A DNA stretch of 11,988 bases from NCBI GenBank assembly GCA_946887065.1, contig CAMPKL010000050.1, forward strand, positions 1 to 11,988, in the 5' to 3' direction. Every line of letters begins with the position of its first letter. The first letter of the stretch is position 1. This DNA comes from an uncultured Bryobacterales bacterium (GTDB lineage: Bacteria; Acidobacteriota; Terriglobia; Bryobacterales; UBA6623). Positions 1-7,485 of the stretch are shown one piece after another. Position numbers and translations under genes: made by a program. Under the pieces are notes generated by a model. The model was not told where the DNA came from and searched no databases. It was given only the letters and a program-made list of their open reading frames with translations.

Positions 1-1194
1 GAACAAGCCCGCGCCGTCATCGCGGCGGAGGTCCCGCTCATCTCAGCCGCAGCTGATGTGGTCGAACACGTTCCCTTGGAACTCGCGGCTGGCCGAATAC
101 TCGCCGAGGACATCGCCGCCGATCGGGATTACCCGCCATTCGATCGCGCGGCTCGCGATGGATTTGCCGTGCGCTCCACGGATATTTCGAGCCCGCCGGC
201 TCGTCTGAGAGTCATTGGGGAGACCCGCGCGGGCGAGGCCTCGCGCTATCGCGTCGATGCCGGCGAGGCCGTCGAAATTATGACCGGGGCGCCTGGTCCG
301 GAAGGAGCCGACTGCGTCGTGATGGTTGAATACACCAGACGCGACGGAAACCATGTCGTCATCCAACAGAGCCTGCCGCCGGGCCGGAACTTTGTCGCTC
401 GAGGCAGCGAGTCTGCCGCCGGAGCGCGGGTGCTTCACGCCGGCATTCGACTTGAGTACTCCCAGATCGGAGTATTGGCTTCCGTTGGCAAGCCTTCCGT
501 CTTGGTTTTTCGTCAACCCCGTGTGGCGATTCTTTCCACGGGAGACGAGGTCATCGATATCGAACAAACGCCGGAGTCTTTTCAGGTCAGGAACTCCAAC
601 GCATATTCGCTGGCCGCCCAAGTGTGGCGACGCGGAGGTATCCCTGAAATCTTGCCGATCGCGCCGGATCGCTTCGACGAGACCAAGGCGCTGATCGAGG
701 CCGGGTTGCAGTCAGACATGCTGCTGCTGTCGGGCGGCGTATCAATGGGAAAATACGACCTAGTGGAGGATGTCTTCGCCGAACTTGAAGCCAAGCTGTT
801 TTTCACGAAGGTTTTGATCCAGCCGGGCAAGCCGCTCGTTTTCGGCCGCGCTGCAGGTAAACCGTTCTTCGGCCTGCCGGGAAACCCGATTTCCACGATG
901 GTCACCTTCGAAATTTTCGGCAGCCTCGCTCTAGCTCGCCTGGCTGGCGCCGCGGACGCCTCGCTACCCTTCACGGAGGCTGTGCTCGCGGAAGATTTTC
1001 GCCACAACCCGTCTCTGACCCGGTTCCTGCCCGCACGTTTGGAGGGAGAATACGGGCAGTCGCGAGTATCTCCGGTAAAATGGCAGGGGTCGGGCGATTT
1101 AGCGTCCATAGCCAAGGCGAACTGCTTCCTGGTAGCGAGCGCAGATCGCGAGTCCTGGGACGCCGGTGAACGAATCGCCGTGTTGCCGATTTAG
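1..1194 (+). CDS. moeA: Molybdopterin molybdenumtransferase MoeA (5' end outside window)
   Basis: MoeA inserts molybdate into adenylylated molybdopterin in the last step of molybdenum cofactor synthesis, in the cytoplasm. The reading frame is open from base 1, and the 397 residues in the window already look like MoeA from the first codons (EQARAVIAAE). The true start therefore lies upstream, probably by only a few residues, since the family is usually about 400-420 aa. The GTG at 58 is not the start. Visible landmarks are the domain I segment PPFDRAARDGFAV (about 133-171), the MPT-binding core ILSTGDEV (529-552), SGGVSMGKYD (730-759) and GLPGNPIS (871-894), followed by a C-terminal beta-barrel domain (domain IV). 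It ends with TAG four bases before moaC, which fits a Moco operon. The frame is intact and no key motif is missing. Confidence 0.95.
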   Translation, partial: EQARAVIAAEVPLISAAADVVEHVPLELAAGRILAEDIAADRDYPPFDRAARDGFAVRSTDISSPPARLRVIGETRAGEASRYRVDAGEAVEIMTGAPGPEGADCVVMVEYTRRDGNHVVIQQSLPPGRNFVARGSESAAGARVLHAGIRLEYSQIGVLASVGKPSVLVFRQPRVAILSTGDEVIDIEQTPESFQVRNSNAYSLAAQVWRRGGIPEILPIAPDRFDETKALIEAGLQSDMLLLSGGVSMGKYDLVEDVFAELEAKLFFTKVLIQPGKPLVFGRAAGKPFFGLPGNPISTMVTFEIFGSLALARLAGAADASLPFTEAVLAEDFRHNPSLTRFLPARLEGEYGQSRVSPVKWQGSGDLASIAKANCFLVASADRESWDAGERIAVLPI

Positions 1195-1198
1195 AAAA

Positions 1199-1687
1199 GT
1201 GCCTAAACTTTCTCACTACGACGAAAACGGTTCCGTTCGCATGGTCGACGTCGGAGATAAAGTCGCCACAAAACGAACCGCTCGGGCGCACGCATTCGTA
1301 AAGATGAGTAAGAGCGTTTTGCAGCAGCTGCCGCAAAACCAGAAGGGCAACCCTTTGGAGATAGCCCGCATCGCCGGAATTCAAGGGGCCAAGAAGACAT
1401 CTGAGCTGATACCGCTTTGTCATCCTTTGGGGCTGACGCAAGCCGATGTTCAGATCGAACTAACCAGCGAAGGGGCCGAGATTATTTCCTCGGCGTCGAC
1501 GACATCCCAGACTGGCGTGGAGATGGAGGCTTTAACCGCAGCCGCCACTGCCGCCCTGACGATATACGATATGTGCAAGGCGTTGGATAAGTCTATTGAA
1601 ATCACCGGCATCTATCTGCTGGAGAAGACTGGCGGCAAGAGCGGAGACTACGTCCGTAACAACGAGCGTGGGGATGGCGTCGAATAG
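1199..1687 (+). CDS. moaC: Cyclic pyranopterin monophosphate synthase MoaC
   Basis: MoaC converts 3',8-cyclo-7,8-dihydro-GTP, the product of the radical SAM enzyme MoaA, into cyclic pyranopterin monophosphate, the first committed intermediate of molybdenum cofactor synthesis. The 162-residue length matches the family. Family landmarks are RMVDVGDK (14-21), LIPLCHPL with the catalytic-type His75, GVEMEALTAA (107-116), YDMCKALDK with Asp124 and Lys127, and the C-terminal LLEKTGGKSG. The GTG start gives the typical N-terminus MPKLSHYDENG and lies four bases after the moeA stop. An upstream in-frame GTG at 1166 would add non-family residues and overlap moeA, so it was rejected. No good Shine-Dalgarno sequence precedes 1199, so translation may depend on coupling to moeA. 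moaA, moaE and other Moco genes are not in the window. Confidence 0.96.
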   Translation: MPKLSHYDENGSVRMVDVGDKVATKRTARAHAFVKMSKSVLQQLPQNQKGNPLEIARIAGIQGAKKTSELIPLCHPLGLTQADVQIELTSEGAEIISSASTTSQTGVEMEALTAAATAALTIYDMCKALDKSIEITGIYLLEKTGGKSGDYVRNNERGDGVE

Positions 1688-1688
1688 T

Positions 1689-1694
1689 GAGAGG
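1689..1694 (+). promoter_or_regulatory. Ribosome binding site GAGAGG for the VWFA-related gene
   Basis: GAGAGG sits six bases before the ATG at 1701, immediately after the moaC stop. It decides between this ATG, which starts directly on a signal peptide, and the in-frame ATG at 1674, which would overlap moaC and add nine hydrophilic residues before the signal peptide. Confidence 0.6.
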
Positions 1695-1700
1695 CTTGGA

Positions 1701-2852
1701 ATGAGGAAATACCTAATTCGCCTGACGGCGGCCATAGCTCTCGCCCTCGCGCTGGCTCCCGTGGCCCAGCCTCAAGAATTCGACCCGGACGAAGCCCTCA
1801 CCCAGCCGGTGCGCACGATTGAAGATCCCGAGTTGATCACCTTCTCGACGGACGTTCAACTCGTTAGCGTGCCCGTGGTCGTTCAGGGCAAGAAAGATCA
1901 GTACGTCAACGGGCTTGAGAAAAGCGACTTCTTGCTTTTCGATAACGGCGTACAGCAAAACATTTTGGAGTTCGACGTCAGCTTCCAGCCCATCTCGATG
2001 GTCATTTGCGTCCAGTCGAGCGATCGGCTCGCGGACGACATGTTGGATCAGGTAAGAAAGACGGCGTATCTATTCACCCAGCAAGTGCTGGGCGAGTTCG
2101 GGGAAGCGGCGGTCATCGGCTTCGACAGTCGCGTTAAGATCATCAGCGATTTCTCCAGCGACTCAAAAGAAATCAACAAGGCGCTTAACTCGATTCGTAC
2201 GGGCGCTTCCGGGATTCGTGTGAGCGACGCAGTCTACGAAGGCATCAGGATGCTGCGCCGCAAGCCTGAGAATCACAAGCGGGTGATCGTGGTCATCGCC
2301 GAAGGTCAAGACAACGGCAGCTCGATCGGCTTGGGCGAGACCCTGCGAACAGCACAGCTCTCCGGCATTCAGATTTACCCGATCTACCTTTCGACGCTGA
2401 AGTCACGTCTGAAGCAGCCGCCCATGCCCAAGGGCTCGCCTTACCCGCCCGGCATTGATCCTATCGGCGCGGCGCCGGGTCAGGTCTCAACGCCCACGAC
2501 TCAGCAACAGAGCAGTTACGTCGTCACTCCCAATGTGTTGCCGCTGATCGTCGATCTCGTGATGGGCGTTAAGAACCTCATCTTCAAGGACGCTTTGGAA
2601 GTGCTCGCCGTGGGCACCGGCGGAGCCCAGTACAAGCCGATCACGTCGGAGGGCCTGCAAAAGGCTATTACCGACATTGGGGAAGACCTTCACAGCCAAT
2701 ACTTGCTAACCTACGCGCCGAACAATCTCAACAGCAGCGGCATCTTCCATGAGATTCGCGTACAAGTACCGTACGATGGCGCCACCGTCCGAGCCCGGCC
2801 CGGATACTTCTTCGGCCCTCGCCCTGTTGCCGAGGGCGACCCAGCCCCCTAA
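1701..2852 (+). CDS. Secreted VWFA-related protein, acidobacterial type (TIGR03436-like)
   Basis: This 383-residue protein has a signal peptide (residues 1 to about 24: MRKY, then an Ala/Leu-rich core, then a likely cleavage around VAQPQ) and should act outside the cytoplasmic membrane. A beta-rich lead-in (51-92, ending in SDFLLFDNGVQQNILEF) precedes a von Willebrand factor A-like domain (about 98-335). The C-terminus has the family ending QYLLTYAP...VRARPGYF. This architecture is typical of acidobacterial VWFA-related proteins, whose role is unknown and may be adhesion or protein-protein contact. The metal site looks degenerate: where DxSxS is expected the sequence reads VQSSD (104-108), and the later Asp position is Glu (AEGQDNGS, 200-207). 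A Pro/Gln-rich insert at about 238-275 interrupts the A domain. The gene lies 13 bases after moaC and 11 before the phosphohexomutase. The family call is firm; the function is unknown. Confidence 0.85.
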   Translation: MRKYLIRLTAAIALALALAPVAQPQEFDPDEALTQPVRTIEDPELITFSTDVQLVSVPVVVQGKKDQYVNGLEKSDFLLFDNGVQQNILEFDVSFQPISMVICVQSSDRLADDMLDQVRKTAYLFTQQVLGEFGEAAVIGFDSRVKIISDFSSDSKEINKALNSIRTGASGIRVSDAVYEGIRMLRRKPENHKRVIVVIAEGQDNGSSIGLGETLRTAQLSGIQIYPIYLSTLKSRLKQPPMPKGSPYPPGIDPIGAAPGQVSTPTTQQQSSYVVTPNVLPLIVDLVMGVKNLIFKDALEVLAVGTGGAQYKPITSEGLQKAITDIGEDLHSQYLLTYAPNNLNSSGIFHEIRVQVPYDGATVRARPGYFFGPRPVAEGDPAP

Positions 2853-2863
2853 CCGAGAGAACC

Positions 2864-5092
2864 ATGTCCGACATTAGACTCGCGGACGAGGCCCGTAAGG
2901 GCTTTGCCGACATCGCTATTGATGATTCCCTCAAGCACGCTGCACTCGCCCATCTGGAAGATTGGCTAGCAACGGACAAGTTCGCCGGCTTGCTCGCCCC
3001 TAGCGACTACGTTCCGCTCGTCGAGTGGATGGTCCGCGCCAAGAAATTCGACTTCTTACTTGACGGCTTTTACCAGGTCATTCCGTTTGGCACGGGCGGC
3101 CGCCGGGGTCCGGTCGGCATCGGGCCGAATCGGATCAATCCATACACGATCGCGTCATCCGTGCAGGGTCACGTCGAGTATCTACGCCGCAAACTGGGCG
3201 CTTCCGCGAAACTCAAAGTTGTCGTCGCCTATGATGTACGCGAGTTTCAGGATCTTCGCGGGGCGTATCCGAGCGGCGTCCCGAACCCGCTCATGGGACT
3301 GACCTCCAAGGATCTGGCGAAGATCGCAGCTTCGGTTTATTGCGCGGCCGGCGTAAGGGTTTACATGCTTCCTGACGAGCCGGCGGACTTCATCTCGACG
3401 CCGGAGTTGTCGTTTCTGATTCGGCGCTACGGCGCGCAAGGCGGTCTCAACGTTTCGGCTTCTCACAATCACCCGGACGATAACGGCGGCAAGTTTTACA
3501 ACGACCAAGGCGGACAAGAGATCCCTCCCGACGATGAGCAGATGGTCGACATCGTCGAGACGATTACGGACGTCAAGAGCATCCCGTACGCAGACGCTCG
3601 TTCCCAGGGGCTAATCCACGACGTCACCGCAGCCGACCGTCAGGCCTACATTGATCTCAACCTGGCTCTGCGCATGAAGTCAGCGCCCGGACCGGCGAAG
3701 ATCGTCTTCAGCAACCTGCACGGCACCGGTATCAACACTGTCGGGCGATGCTTGCAAGAAATGGGCTTCGCGCTTGGCAAGCAATATTTCGAAGTGCCGA
3801 AGCAACGCGACTACCGCGGGGACTTCGCGAACGTAATGTTCCGCTGCCCCAATCCGGAGGTTCCCCAGTCGCTCGATCTCGCTATCAAACGCGCCGGCGA
3901 AGTCGGAGCCGATTTGGTTCTGGCGACAGACCCGGACGCCGACAGATTGGGCGGCGTCTCAAAGAATGGCGGCCAATTCGAATTCCTCAACGGGAATGAG
4001 TTCGCCGTCTTGATCACCCGTTATCGCCTCGAAAAACTACGCGAGGCCGGCAAGCTTCCAGCTAGGCCCCTGGTCATCAAGACGCAAGTCACGACGGAAC
4101 TGATCACGCGCATCACCGAAGCCTATGGAGGGGTCGTCATCGGCGATCTGCTGGTCGGGTTCAAGTACATCGGCAACATCCTTAAGCAGCTTGAACAGAC
4201 CGGCCGATTCGGCAACGTTGAAGCTTCACTCAGCGATTTCATTCTCGGCACGGAAGAGAGTCATGGCCTGCTGGTGACTCCGGAAATTCGCGACAAGGAT
4301 GCCGCCGGAGCATCGATTGTGTTGGCCGAAATGGCGTCGGACTTGGCAACGGAAGGCCGTAGCCTTTATGACTACCTGATCGACACCTACAAGCAGTACG
4401 GCTACCACCGAAACTTTCTGCGCTCGACGATCATGCAAGGCGCCGCCGGTTCGGCGGCCATTCAGAAGATCCAGCGGCTGTTGCGCGAGCATCCGCCGGA
4501 AACCGTCGGCGGGCGACGGGTACTTTCGGTCACCGATTATTGGGACGAAAAGCGGTTTGGGCCATTCGTGAGCAATACCGACCGATTCGGCCGCAACCTC
4601 ATCACGTACCAGCTTGAAGGCGGCATCAAGGCGACAATTCGGCCATCCGGGACGGAGCCAAAGAATAAGATCTACATCGAGAAAGCTTCCGACCCAGTCG
4701 GATCCGACGCTTCCGATGAGGTCTTCCAGGCGGCCCGAGACAAAGTCGACCGCGATGTCCAGGATTTCTCCAACGCCTTCCTCAAGACGATGTTGGCTCT
4801 GGTCGACATCCATCTACCGGCCTACGCGTTGGAGATCTCGGATCTGGTCTCAATCAACAGCAAGCAACACTTTGCCGAAGAGTTCACGCCAGTCTTGGAA
4901 CGGTTGGCGGCCGGCCCCGGTTCGGACGAAGAGCTAAACGCCTGGATTGACGCCCAATTAAAGAGTTACGGTCCCGACGCACGCCTATTAATCGGCTCGG
5001 CCTTCGACTCATACTTGGCTCAGGCCCGCCGCGAGGGGCATGTCCCTGAGACAGCGTTGGAACGTGCGGAACGCGTCTTCCGTCAGCGTTGA
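2864..5092 (+). CDS. Alpha-D-phosphohexomutase (phosphoglucomutase/phosphomannomutase) with long C-terminal extension
   Basis: This enzyme interconverts hexose 1- and 6-phosphates through a phosphoserine, linking glycolysis with polysaccharide or glycogen synthesis. All four active-site loops are present: the phosphoserine loop ASHNHPDDNG with Ser200, the metal loop TDPDADR with Asp356, Asp358 and Asp360, the sugar loop GTEESHG (462-468), and the phosphate-binding loop RPSGTEPKNK (593-602). The N-terminal FGTGGRRG...NRINPYT also fits the PGM2-like branch. At 742 residues it is clearly longer than the usual 450-610. About 130 residues follow the phosphate-binding domain (roughly 612-742), look helical and charged, and have no recognised domain. 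The ATG is preceded by a weak GAGAGA, 11 bases after the upstream stop. Substrate preference (glucose versus mannose) cannot be read from the sequence. Confidence 0.9.
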   Translation: MSDIRLADEARKGFADIAIDDSLKHAALAHLEDWLATDKFAGLLAPSDYVPLVEWMVRAKKFDFLLDGFYQVIPFGTGGRRGPVGIGPNRINPYTIASSVQGHVEYLRRKLGASAKLKVVVAYDVREFQDLRGAYPSGVPNPLMGLTSKDLAKIAASVYCAAGVRVYMLPDEPADFISTPELSFLIRRYGAQGGLNVSASHNHPDDNGGKFYNDQGGQEIPPDDEQMVDIVETITDVKSIPYADARSQGLIHDVTAADRQAYIDLNLALRMKSAPGPAKIVFSNLHGTGINTVGRCLQEMGFALGKQYFEVPKQRDYRGDFANVMFRCPNPEVPQSLDLAIKRAGEVGADLVLATDPDADRLGGVSKNGGQFEFLNGNEFAVLITRYRLEKLREAGKLPARPLVIKTQVTTELITRITEAYGGVVIGDLLVGFKYIGNILKQLEQTGRFGNVEASLSDFILGTEESHGLLVTPEIRDKDAAGASIVLAEMASDLATEGRSLYDYLIDTYKQYGYHRNFLRSTIMQGAAGSAAIQKIQRLLREHPPETVGGRRVLSVTDYWDEKRFGPFVSNTDRFGRNLITYQLEGGIKATIRPSGTEPKNKIYIEKASDPVGSDASDEVFQAARDKVDRDVQDFSNAFLKTMLALVDIHLPAYALEISDLVSINSKQHFAEEFTPVLERLAAGPGSDEELNAWIDAQLKSYGPDARLLIGSAFDSYLAQARREGHVPETALERAERVFRQR

Positions 5093-5152
5093 CTGCCGGG
5101 GGCGTAACATCGGCGGCGCGGACCTCGCCATCTAGTTAAGGGCGGCGACCGG

Positions 5153-5728
5153 TTGTCGTCGCTATTGCCGATGACCCAAAACGTCGCAGAACGGATGAGC
5201 GTGGTGGCGCGACCCCTGTTGGCCTTTTGCAGCGAAGATGCGGCGAAAGCGCTCGAGTTCCTCCTTCCCAGTCAGATCCCGGAGCCCTACCGCAGCTTAT
5301 TGGTCCACGAGAGCGACATGACCGGTACCCTGGAGCGATATCACGGACAGCCCATGTTGTTGCATACCATCGAAAGGGTCATCACGCCTGATCGAGTTGT
5401 TCGGCATGTGGAGCTTCGAGGCTCCGAGGATAAGCGGACCGCGGAGTTCGGAGCGATTGAAATTAGCCTCGACCAGTTCGAGGCCGGACCGCGTGAAGAG
5501 ATCCTTGAAAGCGCTTTGCCGCTCGGGACGATTCTGAAGAAGGCCGATATGGACTTCATCAGCAGGCCAGTCGCCTACTTCCGCATCAAACCGGGCGCGT
5601 CCCTCCGCCATTCTTTCGGCGTGCCTGCCGACGGTTGGCTTTACGGCAGATGCAACAAACTGCTGGCGCTTAGCGGCCGCACGATTGCAGACGTGGTCGA
5701 GATCCTGCCGCCCGACCTCCCCGCCTAA
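5153..5728 (+). CDS. Chorismate lyase-like protein (UbiC fold), putative 4-hydroxybenzoate synthase
   Basis: Chorismate pyruvate-lyases split chorismate into pyruvate and 4-hydroxybenzoate. Compared from memory with E. coli UbiC, the 191 residues share a co-linear pattern. LLVHESDMTGTLE (49-61) matches the LLxEDSMTxxxE region, Arg84 in RVVRHVELRG matches catalytic Arg76, and ALPLGTIL (121-128) matches the PLG loop. GWLYGRCNKLLALSG (161-175) matches the WGRRSRLxLSG strand, and Glu183 in VVEILP matches catalytic Glu155. Overall identity is low, so it could be a divergent member of the chorismate lyase-like superfamily with another ligand. The TTG start has AAGGG ten bases upstream; the ATG at 5171 is the alternative. 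It follows the phosphohexomutase by 60 bases with no terminator seen, and its end faces the aryl-CoA ligase gene 15 bases away. Confidence 0.7.
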   Translation: MSSLLPMTQNVAERMSVVARPLLAFCSEDAAKALEFLLPSQIPEPYRSLLVHESDMTGTLERYHGQPMLLHTIERVITPDRVVRHVELRGSEDKRTAEFGAIEISLDQFEAGPREEILESALPLGTILKKADMDFISRPVAYFRIKPGASLRHSFGVPADGWLYGRCNKLLALSGRTIADVVEILPPDLPA

Positions 5729-5743
5729 CGCCAAGCGCGCCTG

Positions 5744-7039
5744 CTACAGCTTCCGCCAACGCCGCGCCTTCATCTCAAAACGCGGCAAATCGCCCGGCGC
5801 AACCACATTTGCGGCGATTCGCAAACCAAAGGCATCTCGTAGCGCAGCCTCCAGTCGATTGATCAGTTCACTTGTATCTTGCACCTGCGGCTCCGGTTCA
5901 ATTTGCAGCACAAGCTCCGTTAGAGACCGAACCGTCCGCGACTCGACGCAGTACTCCGCGACTCCCCCGCACGACCGAACGACCTCTTCGACGGCACTGG
6001 GGAAAATGTTGACGCCTCGAACGACAACCATGTCGTCGCAGCGGCCTAGGATGCCGCCTTCAAGCGCCATGTCCCAGGCGCCGCAGAGGCAGCGCTCGCC
6101 GGCGCTCAGCTTGACGAGATCACCTGTCCGATAGCGCAGCAGAGGAGAACCGGTTCGTCCCAAACTGGTCAGCACCAACTCGCCTGTCTGCCCAGGCGCC
6201 AGGGTCTCGCCGGTCTGCTGGTCGATCACTTCAGGAAAGTACGCGGACTCGATGATGTGCAACACGCCGGGCCGCTCGGGGCACTCGTAGCTAACCGGCC
6301 CCACCTCAGTCATGCCGTGGTGATCGATGAGCTTCGCCCCAGGCCATAGTCTTTCGATCCGAGCTCGCGTCGCGGGAATACCGCCGCCCGGTTCACCCGC
6401 TACGATGATGCGCCGGACCTTGGACTGGGCCAAGTCAACGCCGTCGCTCGCGGCGACCTCAGCCAGCCTCATCGCGTAGGTTGGCGTACAGCAAAGCACC
6501 GTCATCTGGGAATCGAGAATTGCCCGTATCCTTGCCGAACTGCTCATTCCGCCGCCCGGCAGGCAAAGACAACCCATTCGCCCAGCCGCTTCATATGCGG
6601 TCCAGAAGCCAAGAAACGGCCCGAAGGAAAAGGCGAAAAAAACGCTATCTTCAGCCGTCACGCCGGCCGACCGGTAAACAACTTCCCAGCTGTCCAACAT
6701 CCACGACAGGCTCTCCGCCGTATCCAGCCAGCGCATTGGCTGTCCCGACGTACCGCTCGTCTGCCACTGCCGTGTGTAATGGGCCAGGGGGTAGGTCAGG
6801 TTCGTGCCGTAAGGCGGGTTTCGCAGCTGATCCTCGACCAACTCCTGCTTCGTCGTAAACGGCGAGCGAACGACGTAGTCTTCAACGCTGGCGACACTTC
6901 CGCTGATACCTGCCTCAGTCAGCTTTCGTGTATAGAATTCATTCGCCGGAACGATAGCCGCCAGCAACTCCTGTAGACGAGCGAACTGATGCGCGCGGAA
7001 CCCATCACGATTCAGCGGCAAATCCGCGTTTAGCGCCAT
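5744..7039 (-). CDS. Phenylacetate-CoA ligase family (PaaK-type) aryl/acyl-CoA ligase
   Basis: PaaK-type enzymes adenylate a carboxylic acid, often aromatic, with ATP and transfer it to CoA. The 431-residue length matches the family. Motifs in order are the phosphate-binding loop TSGTSGQP (94-101), the adenine/substrate segment DHHGMTEVGP (239-248), YRTGDLVKL (303-311), the hinge GRCDDMVVVRGVNIFPS (332-348) and the C-terminal catalytic-type lysine in PRFEMKARR (Lys424). Cys252, His261, Cys317 and Cys319 could form the structural zinc site known in some relatives; this is an inference. The ATG start overlaps the end of the thioesterase gene by 10 bases, so the two are probably translationally coupled. 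This is the last gene of the minus-strand operon. The substrate is unknown; phenylacetate, 4-hydroxybenzoate or another aryl acid are all possible. Confidence 0.9.
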   Translation of the reverse strand: MALNADLPLNRDGFRAHQFARLQELLAAIVPANEFYTRKLTEAGISGSVASVEDYVVRSPFTTKQELVEDQLRNPPYGTNLTYPLAHYTRQWQTSGTSGQPMRWLDTAESLSWMLDSWEVVYRSAGVTAEDSVFFAFSFGPFLGFWTAYEAAGRMGCLCLPGGGMSSSARIRAILDSQMTVLCCTPTYAMRLAEVAASDGVDLAQSKVRRIIVAGEPGGGIPATRARIERLWPGAKLIDHHGMTEVGPVSYECPERPGVLHIIESAYFPEVIDQQTGETLAPGQTGELVLTSLGRTGSPLLRYRTGDLVKLSAGERCLCGAWDMALEGGILGRCDDMVVVRGVNIFPSAVEEVVRSCGGVAEYCVESRTVRSLTELVLQIEPEPQVQDTSELINRLEAALRDAFGLRIAANVVAPGDLPRFEMKARRWRKL

Positions 7040-7485
7040 AATTCCAACGTCTCCGCCGGCGCCTGCTCAATCATCGCCGCTATGGCGTCGGGAATCGGCA
7101 CGCTGCGCATTCTGCCGTTCTCGCCCGTCTTCGACACGCACGCCACAACCAGTTCGCCTCGCGCGATCTCACGCACTGGATCTTCATCCAAGGTGCGGAA
7201 CGCAAAGCCATAGCGAATGCGCTTCTCCAGCCGCTCTTTGACGATCAGATGGATTTCAAAGCGCTCCTCAAAGCGCAATGGACTTTTGTAGTCGCAGGAG
7301 GCATGGACGCGAGGCCAGCCGATCGCCGGATCGAATCCTTTGGTGACGATCGACAGGCCCATGGAGCGGAAAAAAGCGTGCTCCGCCGTCTCCATGTAGC
7401 GGAAGAATGCGGAGAAGTGGACGATTCCCGCCATGTCGGTGTCGGAAAACTCGACTTGCCGGACTAGCTTGAATTCAAAGGGCAC
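7030..7485 (-). CDS. Hotdog-fold acyl-CoA thioesterase, 4-hydroxybenzoyl-CoA thioesterase/YbgC-like
   Basis: This 151-residue single-domain hotdog protein probably hydrolyses an acyl- or aryl-CoA thioester. The signature VEFSDTDMAGIVHFSAFFRY (11-30) carries Asp17. Compared from memory with Pseudomonas CBS3 4-hydroxybenzoyl-CoA thioesterase (EFGDCDPAGIV), this aspartate falls in the same place and even at the same residue number as the catalytic Asp. The GTG at 7485 was chosen because it gives the family N-terminus MPFEFKLVRQ. The longer version from a TTG at 7521 adds unrelated residues. With this start the gene overlaps the flavin enzyme's end by 11 bases and the ligase start by 10 bases, so it is embedded in a coupled operon. 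The hotdog family is broad, so the aromatic substrate is suggested by context and motif only. Confidence 0.88.
   Translation of the reverse strand: MPFEFKLVRQVEFSDTDMAGIVHFSAFFRYMETAEHAFFRSMGLSIVTKGFDPAIGWPRVHASCDYKSPLRFEERFEIHLIVKERLEKRIRYGFAFRTLDEDPVREIARGELVVACVSKTGENGRMRSVPIPDAIAAMIEQAPAETLELWR

Noticed and set aside
58..60. GTG as the moeA start
   Set aside because: The frame is open to base 1 and the upstream residues already fit the MoeA N-terminus, so the gene begins outside the window.
4226..4813. Open frame of 195 codons on the minus strand
   Set aside because: It is antisense to the catalytic C-terminal half of the phosphohexomutase, whose active-site loops are intact; no domain or ribosome site.
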